Shown here: piece after piece, positions 34,117-43,360 of the stretch | How the letters are laid out: each line of letters begins with the position of its first letter | Position numbering within the stretch: position 1 is the stretch's first letter | Assembly: GCA_964479695.1 (NCBI GenBank) | Contig: CAYZSO010000005.1 | Coordinates: 79,489 to 143,488, forward strand | Direction: 5' to 3' | DNA length: 64,000 bases | Origin: JAAYZH01 sp964479695 | GTDB taxonomy: Bacteria; Bacillota; Clostridia; Saccharofermentanales; Fastidiosipilaceae | Notes under the pieces: model-generated | The model's input: only the letters and a program-made list of their open reading frames with translations | Told to the model about the DNA's origin: nothing | The model's database searches: none | Translations under genes and position numbers: made by a program

Positions 34117-35261
34117 TGAACACTGAATCCACCCAATCAACCCAACCCACCCAAGCCACCCAAGCCACCCAAGCCGCCCAACCCACGCAATCCACCCAAA
34201 CCACCCGACACACAGTAGGGGTTGGGGGATCAAGCCGACACACAGTGGGGGTTGCCGGGATTGGACTTTATTTGCCCAAGCAAACCATGAGTGCGGAGGA
34301 AATTGCCGCGAAGACCAATGGTGTTTGGACAGCGGAGAACGTCCGCCAGAAACTCGGAATCCGGCAAATTTATGTTGCCGGGCCGGACGAAGGAACGCAG
34401 GAGATGGGGGCTTTGGCCGCCCTAGACTGTATCGAAAACAGCGGAATTGACCCGCTTGCTATCGACCTGATCCTCTGCTTCGGCGAAGAGTGGAAAGAAT
34501 ATCCCCTGACCACATCCGCGCTCTACATCCAAGACCGTGTTGGCGCGGACAACGCGTGGGGCATCGACGTCCAGAATCGTTGCTGCACCACGATCAGCGC
34601 ACTCAAGATGGCGCGCGACATGATGATGGGCGATGACGATCTGAAGGTCGTGCTGTTGGCCGGTGGCTATCGGAATGGTGACTTCGTTGATTTCGCGGAC
34701 AAAGACATGTCCATGATGTACAACCTCTCCGCAGGCGGCGGGGCACTCCTTCTGGTAAAAGACCACCCGGAAAATGAGGTGCTGGGCTCAAGCGTCATGT
34801 CCGACGGCTCGCTCGCAAGGACCGCCGGCGTCGAAATCGGGGGGATCATGAACCCGATCACGCAGGAAAATCTTGAAGAATCACGCAAATCTCTAAGGCT
34901 CATGGATCCGGTCAAAATGAAGAACCGCCTAAACGAAGTCTCCATGTCAAATTGGTATGCCTGTATTGATAAGGCACTCGAGCAGTCCGGCCTCACCAGA
35001 GAAGATATTGATTACCTCAATGTGCTGCACATGAAGAGGTCTGGGCACCTGTCGCTGCTGGCTGAATTCGGGCTCTCGGAAGACCAGTCGACCTATCTGG
35101 AAGACTATGGGCACTTGGGACAAATCGATATGATCCTGAGTCTGAAACTCGGCCTCGACCGTGGCAAGATCCGTGAAGGCAGCATCGTTTGCTCGATTGC
35201 GGCCGGCATCGGCTATGTCTGGGCGGCGAACATCATCCGCTGGGGGAAAAATCATGGCTAA
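34116..35261 (+). CDS. Beta-ketoacyl synthase III-like (thiolase-fold) enzyme
   Basis: 381 residues. After a Thr/Gln repeat tail and a duplicated RHTVGV the KAS III fold begins at GVAGIGLYLPKQ. The nucleophile is one of the paired cysteines in QNRCCTTIS; LHMKRSGH supplies the histidine region; where FabH has the Asn of GNTSAAS this one has YGHLGQID. It is thus a divergent branch, not a housekeeping FabH; an acyl-CoA condensing or cleaving role is likely. AAGGAGG precedes ATG 34116, overlapping the hydrolase stop. It also overlaps livH by 8 bases. Confidence 0.8.
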   Translation: MNTESTQSTQPTQATQATQAAQPTQSTQTTRHTVGVGGSSRHTVGVAGIGLYLPKQTMSAEEIAAKTNGVWTAENVRQKLGIRQIYVAGPDEGTQEMGALAALDCIENSGIDPLAIDLILCFGEEWKEYPLTTSALYIQDRVGADNAWGIDVQNRCCTTISALKMARDMMMGDDDLKVVLLAGGYRNGDFVDFADKDMSMMYNLSAGGGALLLVKDHPENEVLGSSVMSDGSLARTAGVEIGGIMNPITQENLEESRKSLRLMDPVKMKNRLNEVSMSNWYACIDKALEQSGLTREDIDYLNVLHMKRSGHLSLLAEFGLSEDQSTYLEDYGHLGQIDMILSLKLGLDRGKIREGSIVCSIAAGIGYVWAANIIRWGKNHG

Positions 35262-36135
35262 CTTCCTGGGGATTGTGTTGAGAAGTTTGGAGTATGGCAG
35301 TATTTATGCTTTGGCTGCGCTGTCGGTGATCTTAGTATTCCGAACTTCTTACACAACGAATTTTGCCCAAGGCATGCTGGGCATGTTCTCTACTTTTTTC
35401 GTAGCAACCTTGATTTCGAAGCAAGGGCTTCCCTTAGGTGTCGCCCTTGTCTTAGGCCTTATTTTCGCTTTGCTAATCGGCTTCCTTGTGGACGTGACTG
35501 TGATCCGGCGGGCGGCGAAACTTTCGCCCGTCGGCAAGCAGATTGTGACGCTCGGAGTCATGTCGATTGTGCTGGGCCTCACGCCGAATATTTTTGGGGT
35601 GTATGACCTCAACATGCCGAAGTTTATTCCACAAGGCAATGTGCATATTGCAGGCGCGCAGCTCTCCTACAACGCGCTGCTGAACATCGTTTTTGGTCTA
35701 GTGGTTATGGGCATCTTGTTCTATGTACTCCAGAATACGAAGGCAGGCCTCGCCGTGCGTACCACCGCAGAAAACCCGACCGTTGCACGGCTTATGGGCG
35801 TTTCAACGAAGAAAGTCACCATGCTGGCTTGGGGGATCGCCGGCGCGCTCTCGCTCCTTGCCGGTGTGATGGCTGCGCCGTTCTCTGCCGTGTCCACGAC
35901 CTTCATGAATGATATCCAGATCACGGCCTTCCTAGCTTGTCTTCTGGGCGGCTTCATGACCTTCTACGGAGCGGTTGCCGGAGCCTACATCATTGCCATA
36001 GCGAGTAATCTCTTGCAGGTTTACCTGCCGGGCGGGACGGTATGGGGGAAACCCATCCTTTATATGCTGATTATTGCCTTCCTGTTCTTCAAGCCCTATG
36101 GCCTTTTCGGCAAGAAAGTGGTGAAAAAGGTATGA
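35254..36135 (+). CDS. livH: Branched-chain amino acid-type ABC permease LivH
   Basis: Membrane subunit of a HAAT-family importer, 293 residues and about eight hydrophobic segments. SIYALAALSVILVFRTS at the start and FLACLLGGFMTFYGAVAGA near the end are LivH hallmarks. ATG 35254 has GGGGGAAA upstream; its first codons overlap the KAS III-like gene, which ties the transporter to that enzyme set. Besides branched-chain amino acids, Liv-type systems carry aromatic and other carboxylates. Confidence 0.92.
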   Translation: MANFLGIVLRSLEYGSIYALAALSVILVFRTSYTTNFAQGMLGMFSTFFVATLISKQGLPLGVALVLGLIFALLIGFLVDVTVIRRAAKLSPVGKQIVTLGVMSIVLGLTPNIFGVYDLNMPKFIPQGNVHIAGAQLSYNALLNIVFGLVVMGILFYVLQNTKAGLAVRTTAENPTVARLMGVSTKKVTMLAWGIAGALSLLAGVMAAPFSAVSTTFMNDIQITAFLACLLGGFMTFYGAVAGAYIIAIASNLLQVYLPGGTVWGKPILYMLIIAFLFFKPYGLFGKKVVKKV

Positions 36136-37154
36136 AAGAGCAGAAAAACCTCCTCAAAAACCCCTATTTCCAATTCATTTTGCTGGGCTTGGTCCTGCTC
36201 CTCTTGCCGACAATGGCCCAGGCAGGTCTCATCAAGGCCGGAACGGTGACCGTTGTCGGAACCACCTTGATCTACACGATCGCAGCCTTAGGCCTCAATA
36301 TCTTGCTGGGCTATTCCGGCTTGATCTCGCTCGGCACTGCGGCTTTTATGGGCCTTGCGGCGTATTGCTCGGCCTATTTCACCGAGAAGCTGGAATGGCC
36401 TTTTTTGCTGTCCGTTCTGGTTTCCCTCCTGATTCCCACGGCCCTGGGTACGATCGTGGGTCTTCTGTCGCTCCGCTTCGAAGGCATTTACCTTGGGATC
36501 GCCACCCTCGCAGTCGGCGAGATTTTCTTGGAAATTTTCCGGCAGCTTGATGGGTTCACCAATGGGACCAGCGGTGCGAAGGCCAAGTACCCCGTCATCT
36601 TCGGTGTCGAGTTCGACCGCATCATGATGTATTACTTAATTGTTGGCGTGACCATTGTGGTCTTCATTCTGGCCTACCAGCTTCTGAAAGGCCGCCTGGG
36701 TCGCGCGTTCAATGCGATGCGAGGTTCGGAACCGGCCGCACTGGCCATGGGCATTTCGGTGTACCGCTATCGTTTGATCGCCTTTGCAACCGCCACTTTC
36801 CTGGCTTCGCTCGCCGGCATCCTCTACGTCCACTACATCCGCATTTCCTACCCCACGACTTGGGGGCTGTCGCTTTCGTTGGATTTCCTGGCCATGATCG
36901 TCATCGGGGGTCTTCGCAGTATTCCCGGCACCCTCATCGGCTCGTTCGTGATTTTCGGTATGTCTGAGCTGGTTCTGAAACAAATTCCCTTCCTCGAGAA
37001 TTATTCCCTCGTGATCAAGGGCGTTCTGATCATCGTTTTCCTGCTCTACTATCCTCACGGGCTCGTGCATATTTGGACCGATATCAAGAACTTCTTCCAT
37101 AAGCGTCAGGCCAAAGCCGCCTCCAAGCCAGTAAACGAGGACAGCCATGAGTAA
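36132..37154 (+). CDS. livM: Branched-chain amino acid-type ABC permease LivM
   Basis: Second permease, 340 residues, starting at the ATGA overlap with livH (ATG 36132). LGYSGLISLGTAAFMGLAAY, LSLRFEGIYLGIATLAVGE and GGLRSIPGTLIGS are LivM-specific. Overlaps livG by 8 bases. Confidence 0.93.
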   Translation: MKEQKNLLKNPYFQFILLGLVLLLLPTMAQAGLIKAGTVTVVGTTLIYTIAALGLNILLGYSGLISLGTAAFMGLAAYCSAYFTEKLEWPFLLSVLVSLLIPTALGTIVGLLSLRFEGIYLGIATLAVGEIFLEIFRQLDGFTNGTSGAKAKYPVIFGVEFDRIMMYYLIVGVTIVVFILAYQLLKGRLGRAFNAMRGSEPAALAMGISVYRYRLIAFATATFLASLAGILYVHYIRISYPTTWGLSLSLDFLAMIVIGGLRSIPGTLIGSFVIFGMSELVLKQIPFLENYSLVIKGVLIIVFLLYYPHGLVHIWTDIKNFFHKRQAKAASKPVNEDSHE

Positions 37155-38004
37155 GCAAGTGCAGTCAGTCCAAGAACAACCAGTGCAGTCAGTTCAAGAA
37201 CAGTCAATACAGTCAGTCCAAGAACAGCCACTGCTCGATATTCGGGGTCTGTCTATCGCTTTTGGCGGTCTGAAGGCCGTTGACAACCTCTCCTTTCAGA
37301 TCAATGAAGGCGAGATCTACGGCCTGATCGGCCCGAATGGTGCCGGCAAGACCACGGTCTTCAACTGCATCACGCAATTTTACAAACCTGATGCAGGGGA
37401 AATCCTTTTCCGCAACAAGCAAGACCAGACCATTGACCTGACGACCGTTCCTTCTCATGAAGTGATACGCCATGGCGTCGTCCGCACCTTCCAGAATGTT
37501 GAGCTCATTCGGGAACTATCTATCTTGGAAAACGTGTTGATTGGCGGCCACATTGATTTCAAACAGAACTATTTTGATGAACTCTTGAACTTACCCAGGA
37601 GACGCAGGGAAGAAAAAGAGCTGACCGAAAAAGCGCGTGAGATCCTTCAATTCCTGGGGATCGATGAGCTGCGGGCGGCTTTGGCCGGAGCACAACCTTA
37701 CGGCATCCAGAAAAAAGTTGAACTGGCCCGCACACTCATGGCGCACCCGAAACTCATCATCTTAGATGAACCCGCCGCTGGACTTCATGAGCAGGAGACG
37801 TACGTCCTGGCGGACGAAATTATGAAGATCCGTGACGAGTACGATGCCACGATCCTCTTAGTCGAACATGATATGAAACTGGTGATGCGAATCTGTGACC
37901 GGATCTCCGCAATCTCCTTCGGCAAACTTCTGGCGACGGGAACCTCTGCGGACATCCAGCGGAACCAAGCCGTGCAGGAAGCCTATCTGGGGGTGGACAC
38001 ATGA
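37147..38004 (+). CDS. livG: Liv-type ABC ATPase LivG
   Basis: Walker A GPNGAGKTT, signature-equivalent PYGIQKKVELAR (LivG lacks the usual LSGGQ) and Walker B LIILDEPAAGLHEQE. The first ~25 residues carry QSVQEQP tandem units (DNA 37155-37230), outside the family. Starts within the end of livM; stop overlaps livF by ATGA. Confidence 0.93.
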   Translation: MSKQVQSVQEQPVQSVQEQSIQSVQEQPLLDIRGLSIAFGGLKAVDNLSFQINEGEIYGLIGPNGAGKTTVFNCITQFYKPDAGEILFRNKQDQTIDLTTVPSHEVIRHGVVRTFQNVELIRELSILENVLIGGHIDFKQNYFDELLNLPRRRREEKELTEKAREILQFLGIDELRAALAGAQPYGIQKKVELARTLMAHPKLIILDEPAAGLHEQETYVLADEIMKIRDEYDATILLVEHDMKLVMRICDRISAISFGKLLATGTSADIQRNQAVQEAYLGVDT

Positions 38005-38816
38005 GTCAAACGATCCTTACTGTTTCAAATATCGAAGTCTTCTACGGTTCCATTCATGCGTTGAAAGGCGTGAGTATCGAGGTGCCGGAACACAGCATTG
38101 TTGCGCTTCTCGGAGCAAATGGTGCCGGGAAATCCACCATGCTGCGCGCAATCACCGGTCTGGTGAGGCCTCGTTCCGGCGAAGTGAATTTCTCGGGGCA
38201 AAAGATTACCCAATGGCCAGAGGAAAAGATCGCCCGCAATGGGATCTCCCACGTGCCGGAAGGTCGGCAGATCTTCCAGAGCTTGACGACGCTTGAGAAT
38301 TTGATGGTTGGCGCTTATGTCCTCAGAGATAAGAAGCTTATTTCGCAAAATCTCGAACGTGTCTACCATTATTTCCCGATTCTCCAAGAGCGCAGCCAGC
38401 AGATGGCGCAGACGCTTTCGGGCGGGGAACAGCAGATGCTCGCGATTGCGCGGGGCTTGATGAGCTCCCCTGAGCTTCTGGTCCTGGATGAACCTTCCTT
38501 GGGTCTAGCTCCGCTGATTGTGAAAGACATCATGGAAATCATCAAGACCATTGCTTCAGAAGGGGTAACCATTCTGATTGTCGAACAAAATGCTTCGCAG
38601 ACGTTAAAAATCGCCGACTATGCCTATGTTTTGGAAGTTGGCAAGATCACGGCTTCCGGGCCCGCCGCCACACTTGCGGAGGACCCCAAACTCGTGGAAG
38701 CCTATTTAGGTGGCAAGGGTCAAGCCCTTAACATAGAACGGGAGCGCCAAGAGGCCACTCCCCAAGCCGTAAGCATTGATTCCGCAGAAGAGGAATCTCA
38801 AGGAGAGAAAGCATGA
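38001..38816 (+). CDS. livF: Liv-type ABC ATPase LivF
   Basis: Walker A GANGAGKST, signature LSGGEQQML, Walker B LLVLDEPSLGLAP; VEQNAS in the switch region is typical of LivF. About 35 extra residues follow the family end. ATGA overlaps on both sides show tight operon organisation. Confidence 0.94.
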   Translation: MSQTILTVSNIEVFYGSIHALKGVSIEVPEHSIVALLGANGAGKSTMLRAITGLVRPRSGEVNFSGQKITQWPEEKIARNGISHVPEGRQIFQSLTTLENLMVGAYVLRDKKLISQNLERVYHYFPILQERSQQMAQTLSGGEQQMLAIARGLMSSPELLVLDEPSLGLAPLIVKDIMEIIKTIASEGVTILIVEQNASQTLKIADYAYVLEVGKITASGPAATLAEDPKLVEAYLGGKGQALNIERERQEATPQAVSIDSAEEESQGEKA

Positions 38817-40180
38817 AGACAAAAATCATTTCCCTCGCAATGGCCGCCGTCCTGCTGACTGGATCTGTCGCAGCCTGCCAGACGCAGAACACCACCACAC
38901 CGGAAACAAGCGTACCGGGAACCACAGCGCCGGCTGATACGACAGCGCGGGCTGATACGACAGCTCCGCCTGCGGAGACCACCGCGCCCGCAACAGAGGG
39001 AACCACAGCTCCGGCGGCGGAACCTTCCGGGGACTACACAAGCGGCGAGAATGCCCAAGGGGTTACTGATACGGAAATCCTGGTTGGCAACACGGCTGCT
39101 ACGACAGGTGCCTTTGCGACTGTCGGCGTTCCGTTCAACGCAGGTATTGAAGCTTATTTCAAGATGGTTAATGAAGGCGGCGGGATTGCCGGTCGTCAGA
39201 TCAAATTCACCCACTCCGATGACGAATTTGATCCGGCCAAAGGCAAAGCCATGATGCAGACTTTGGTTGAAGATGAAAAGATCTTTGCCTACGTCGGCCA
39301 TTTCGGCACACCGGTCATCGCCGCTACGATTCCGGATCTTGAAGAATATGGTATCCCGGCTGTTTATTTCGCCAGTGGTATCGGCGAACTTTATAATGCC
39401 AAAGCCGAAGGCGCCGCCCGCGCTCTTTTCCCGGTTCAACCGATTTACATTACGGAAGGCGAAATCATGGTCGTCCGCGCCGTGGGTAACTTCGAAGCAA
39501 CGAAGATTGGTGTAATCTACACGAACGATGATGCAGGCAAAGATATGCTCCGCGGTGCGGAACAAAAAGCTGCTGAGTTAGGGGTAGAATTAGTTTCTGA
39601 ACAAGTCGCAGCCGGTGCGACCGACGTTTCTGCCGCTGTCACAGCCGTGAAGAATGCTGACGTGGACGTGGTGATCGCGGCTTCGATCCAGGGAACGATC
39701 GGCACGATCGTGAAGGCCATGGCCGCCCAGGACATGACAGTTGATGTCATTACTTCTTATGTTAACGTGGCTCCGACGGTTGCTGAGGCGGTTTTTGCGG
39801 ATATCGACGGCAAGTTTGATGTCTACGGCAATGGCTGGATTAGCCTGTCTGATCCGGAAGCGGCTGCTGAATTGGCCACAATGGGCGAATGGGTCGGCGA
39901 AGAATATGCCTACAACCCCTACGCGATGTCCGGCTGGATTGCTGCCCACTTCTTCACTGAGGGCGTGAGACGGATCGACGATGGTGTGTTGAGCTGGGAT
40001 AATTACATTGCTGCAATGGAATCCGCCCCGATCAAAATTCCTTTCGGCGGCGAAGTGAACTTTGCGAATGGCCTCCGCGCCGGTACAACAACGATGAACT
40101 TGTCGAAGATCGCCAGCGCGACGGGTTGGGAAGAGATCGAGCCTCTGCAGGCAGTGGAAGAGATCTTGGGCCAGAACTAA
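38813..40180 (+). CDS. livJ: Liv-type ABC binding lipoprotein
   Basis: Type I periplasmic-binding fold, here lipid-anchored (lipobox VAAC). A Thr/Pro/Ala linker with TTAPA units (DNA 38890-39025) precedes the mature domain, which begins TDTEILVGNTAATTGAFATVG; EGGGIAGRQIKF is a family motif. Ligand cannot be told. Last gene of the transporter, ATGA-coupled to livF; followed by a terminator-like structure. Confidence 0.92.
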   Translation: MKTKIISLAMAAVLLTGSVAACQTQNTTTPETSVPGTTAPADTTARADTTAPPAETTAPATEGTTAPAAEPSGDYTSGENAQGVTDTEILVGNTAATTGAFATVGVPFNAGIEAYFKMVNEGGGIAGRQIKFTHSDDEFDPAKGKAMMQTLVEDEKIFAYVGHFGTPVIAATIPDLEEYGIPAVYFASGIGELYNAKAEGAARALFPVQPIYITEGEIMVVRAVGNFEATKIGVIYTNDDAGKDMLRGAEQKAAELGVELVSEQVAAGATDVSAAVTAVKNADVDVVIAASIQGTIGTIVKAMAAQDMTVDVITSYVNVAPTVAEAVFADIDGKFDVYGNGWISLSDPEAAAELATMGEWVGEEYAYNPYAMSGWIAAHFFTEGVRRIDDGVLSWDNYIAAMESAPIKIPFGGEVNFANGLRAGTTTMNLSKIASATGWEEIEPLQAVEEILGQN

Positions 40181-40196
40181 GCATAATTTCATAGTA

Positions 40197-40287
40197 GGGG
40201 GGCAGGTGTTTGAACATGTGTTTGAACATGTGTCAGAGCATGTGTCAGGACATGTGTCAGGACATGCGTCAGGACTTGCCCCCCTTT
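40197..40287 (+). terminator. Terminator-like stem with a minisatellite as its loop
   Basis: GGGGGGCA (40197-40204) can pair with TGCCCCCC (40277-40284), followed by TTT. The ~70 bases between are five or six imperfect 12-bp units, ACATGTGTCAGG. It separates the transporter from the CoA-transferase. Confidence 0.6.
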
Positions 40288-40365
40288 CCTCACAGGATCC
40301 TTATTCGATCGCCATAATTCGATCACCATACCAATCTCACACCATCCCGAACCACGAGGTAAACC

Positions 40366-41679
40366 ATGAATCACAAAATGAACATCATTACACCCGAAGA
40401 GGCCGTGAGTTTCGTCAAGAGCCACGATCAGATTGTTGTAGGTCTCGGTTGTTCCGAAGGGAGGGACTTCTTAGGCGCGCTCCACACCCGAGCAGATGAA
40501 CTCCGGGACGTTCATCTCAACAACTGTTTACCTTTCGCCATGCTTCCTTACATGGAAGAGCAGTATAAGGAATCCTTCTTCCTGAACGGCTGGTTCTACA
40601 CGCCGCCCATTCGCCAAATTCACAAGAATGGCAACGCTTCCTTCATTCCAAACAACCTCCATTTTGCAGCAACGAAGCGTCTGGCGGCCATCAAGCCCAA
40701 CATTTACAGCGGCGTTTGCAGCATGCCCGACAAGCATGGGTATGTCTCGCTTTCGACCGGCAATACCTACGAACGCCGCATGATGGATGCCGCAGACCTG
40801 GTCATTCTCGAAATGAATCCCAAATTCCCCCGAACATTCGGCGATGTCGAAGTTCATGTGAGTGAGGTCGATTATTTCATCGAGTCGAACTATGATGTGC
40901 CCGAACTCCCCACGATTGAGCCCAGTGAGAAGGACCACATCATCGGAGACTACATCGCTTCGCAAGTCAATGACGGAGATACGCTCCAGTTTGGGATCGG
41001 CGGTATTCCGAATGCGGTGGCTTCCGCGCTCTACAGTAAGCGAGATCTGGGGATCCACACAGAAATGCTGACGGCAGAAATTGCTAAGTTGGCCAAAGCC
41101 GGAATCCTCACAGGTAGTCGTAAATCGCTTCACCGCGGCAAATTGGTCACCACCTTCATCATGGGCAACAAGGAACTTTACGACTTCTGCGATGACAACC
41201 CGGCCGTCATGGTGATGGACGGAAGTTATGTGAATGACCCCTATGTCATTGCCCAGAATGACAACCAAGTCTCCATCAACACGACGCTTGAAATTGACCT
41301 GACAGGCCAGTGCGCTTCCGAGTCCATTGGGTCAACCCAATACTCGGGCACAGGCGGTCAGACAGACACCGCGACCGGCGCCCAGAAGGCACGGGGAGGG
41401 CGCTCATTCATCGCCCTCTATTCCACCGCAATGGTTCGCAACAAAGAAACCGGCGAACGCGAAGAAAAGAGCAAAATCGTCACCCAACTCACACCGGGAG
41501 CGATCGTCTCTTTGTCCCGCAACGATGTCGACCGCGTGGTCACAGAATACGGGATCGCCGAACTTCGCGGCACCACCGTGGCCGAACGCGTCAAACGTCT
41601 GGTGGCCATCGCCCATCCGAACTACCGCGACAAACTCCTCTTCGAAGCCCGTCAAGTGGGCATCATTGGAGGTGTTTGA
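40366..41679 (+). CDS. Acetyl-CoA hydrolase/transferase-family CoA-transferase
   Basis: 437 residues of the Cat1/Cat2/butyryl-CoA:acetate CoA-transferase family. GGIPNAVASAL, the glutamate in GIHTEMLT that forms the CoA thioester, and GQCASESIGSTQYSGTGGQ are the family blocks. It would activate an imported acid, or make acetate or butyrate from the CoA ester. GAGGT precedes the ATG. Its stop overlaps the next start (TGATG), so the hydrolase is made with it. Confidence 0.9.
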   Translation: MNHKMNIITPEEAVSFVKSHDQIVVGLGCSEGRDFLGALHTRADELRDVHLNNCLPFAMLPYMEEQYKESFFLNGWFYTPPIRQIHKNGNASFIPNNLHFAATKRLAAIKPNIYSGVCSMPDKHGYVSLSTGNTYERRMMDAADLVILEMNPKFPRTFGDVEVHVSEVDYFIESNYDVPELPTIEPSEKDHIIGDYIASQVNDGDTLQFGIGGIPNAVASALYSKRDLGIHTEMLTAEIAKLAKAGILTGSRKSLHRGKLVTTFIMGNKELYDFCDDNPAVMVMDGSYVNDPYVIAQNDNQVSINTTLEIDLTGQCASESIGSTQYSGTGGQTDTATGAQKARGGRSFIALYSTAMVRNKETGEREEKSKIVTQLTPGAIVSLSRNDVDRVVTEYGIAELRGTTVAERVKRLVAIAHPNYRDKLLFEARQVGIIGGV

Positions 41680-42503
41680 TGCTCGTTTCGACCCCGATCG
41701 GCAAATTGTACTATGAAGTGCACGGAACTCCCTCGGCCAAAGCCGAAGACCCCCTTGTTCTTCTAAATGGCATCATGATGTCCACGTTGAGCTGGAAGTC
41801 TTTTGTCCCGGCTTTCACGGCTTCCCGGGTCCTGATCCTGATGGATTTTCACGATCAGGGGCAATCCGAGAAGCTCCGGAAGCCGTACGATCACAAGGTC
41901 CAAGTCGAAGCGGTGATTTCTGTCCTGGATCATGCGGGGTTCGAGCGGGCGGATTTGGCCGGAATCTCCTACGGTGGTCAGATCGCCCTCCAAGTTGCTT
42001 TGCACGCTCCGGATCGAGTGAGACGCCTGGTGGTCGCGAACTGCGGAGCGTACACGCCCTTGCAACTGGCGGAAATCGGACACGGGTGGAACCATGCGGC
42101 AGGAGACGGCACGGCCTACTACTATGCGACCATCCCCAGCATTTATTCATCGAAGTTCTACACAGACCACAGCGAGTGGATGGAGAAACGCCGGGAACTT
42201 CTGATCCCGATTTTTGAGAATCCTGCTTTCTACGAGTCGATGGTGCGCCTCACGGACAGTTCCGAATTTTACGATATCAGGGATCGACTTTCGGAAATCA
42301 AAGCACCCACCCTCGTAATCGGCGCGGAAGATGATGTCTTGACACCACACCACGAGCAGCGGGCTTTGACCGCCCAATTACCCGATGCTAACTTGGTCAT
42401 TCTGCCTGATTGCGGTCATGCTACAATGTACGAACAACCCCAACTTTTCACGTCCCTGATCCTTGGCCACACCGCTCTGGACCAAAGAGACTTTGCAATC
42501 TAG
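41679..42503 (+). CDS. Alpha/beta hydrolase
   Basis: 274 residues from ATG 41679. LLNGIMMS (oxyanion), nucleophile serine in GISYGGQ, aspartate in GAEDDVLTP and histidine in DCGHATMYEQP. It resembles 3-oxoadipate enol-lactonase and C-C hydrolase relatives; substrate unknown. GGAGG lies within the CoA-transferase end. A TTGGCCAAAGCC-like site (CTCGGCCAAAGCCG) lies near its start. Confidence 0.87.
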   Translation: MLVSTPIGKLYYEVHGTPSAKAEDPLVLLNGIMMSTLSWKSFVPAFTASRVLILMDFHDQGQSEKLRKPYDHKVQVEAVISVLDHAGFERADLAGISYGGQIALQVALHAPDRVRRLVVANCGAYTPLQLAEIGHGWNHAAGDGTAYYYATIPSIYSSKFYTDHSEWMEKRRELLIPIFENPAFYESMVRLTDSSEFYDIRDRLSEIKAPTLVIGAEDDVLTPHHEQRALTAQLPDANLVILPDCGHATMYEQPQLFTSLILGHTALDQRDFAI

Positions 42504-42580
42504 TGGGTGATCCTGTGGGTGATCTTGTGGGTGAGCGGGTTGGCAATCCTGCAAGTGATCTCGTGGGTAATTTAGGAGGT
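42504..42580 (+). repeat. 12-bp tandem repeat before the TetR gene
   Basis: GTGGGTGATCYT in five to six imperfect copies between the hydrolase stop and the TetR ribosome site. Confidence 0.8.
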
Positions 42581-42586
42581 AAGCTT

Positions 42587-43288
42587 ATGTCCCCGGCTGA
42601 CGATACGGATTCACTGGTTAACCTGCCCAAGACGGAGCGGGGCGAGCGAACGATTGCCCGCATTATTGAGAGTGCGGAGCAGCTCTTCTACGCGAAAGGC
42701 TACCATGAAACGTCGATCAAAGATATCACTTCAAAAGCCGGTGTCGGCCTGGGTACGTTTTACCTCTATTTTAAGGACAAAAAGAGTCTCTATGTTCACC
42801 TGCTGACGACCTATAACCACCAGATCCGCAAGGAGATTTCTATCAAGATTCACGAGAAGGGGGAAGTAACGAGGCGCGAGGCAGAGAGGATTGGCATTTT
42901 GACTTTCCTCGAGATCGTCCGAGCGAAACCCCATTATTACAACATTATCTGGGAGTCTCTCTATATCGACAAACAGCTGTTCATCGATTACTACTCGACG
43001 TTCGGCAAATACTACAACCGCCAACTGCGTGAGGCGCAAGCCAAAGGGGAAATCAAGCCTTGGAACCCGGAAATTATGGCTTTTATGCTGATGGGCATTT
43101 CGAATTTCGTCGGCCTCCGCTATGCCCTCTTTGATTCCATGTCCGACCTCGACCGGGTTGCCGATGAGGTGATCCGCATCCTGGACCAGGGGATCTTCAT
43201 GGACCCTAAGGAGCCTGAGAATTCTGCAGATTCAGAGGTTTCTGGTACATCTGAGGTTTCTGGTGCTTCTGAGGAGCCTGAGGCATAG
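42587..43288 (+). CDS. TetR-family transcriptional regulator
   Basis: 233 residues from ATG 42587 (AGGAGG upstream). N-terminal helix-turn-helix: RIIESAEQLFYAKGYHETS, DITSKAGVGLGTFYLYFKDK. The C-terminal ligand domain is diverged; the last ~20 residues are SEVSGTSEVSGASEE repeats. By position it probably represses the island in response to an acyl-CoA or aromatic ligand, but no operator was identified. Confidence 0.9.
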   Translation: MSPADDTDSLVNLPKTERGERTIARIIESAEQLFYAKGYHETSIKDITSKAGVGLGTFYLYFKDKKSLYVHLLTTYNHQIRKEISIKIHEKGEVTRREAERIGILTFLEIVRAKPHYYNIIWESLYIDKQLFIDYYSTFGKYYNRQLREAQAKGEIKPWNPEIMAFMLMGISNFVGLRYALFDSMSDLDRVADEVIRILDQGIFMDPKEPENSADSEVSGTSEVSGASEEPEA

Positions 43289-43360
43289 GCAGAGTAAGGC
43301 ATACTCGCGCACATTCCTGTAACTTCACAAATTCACCCTCCACTTGAAAGGACTCTACGT

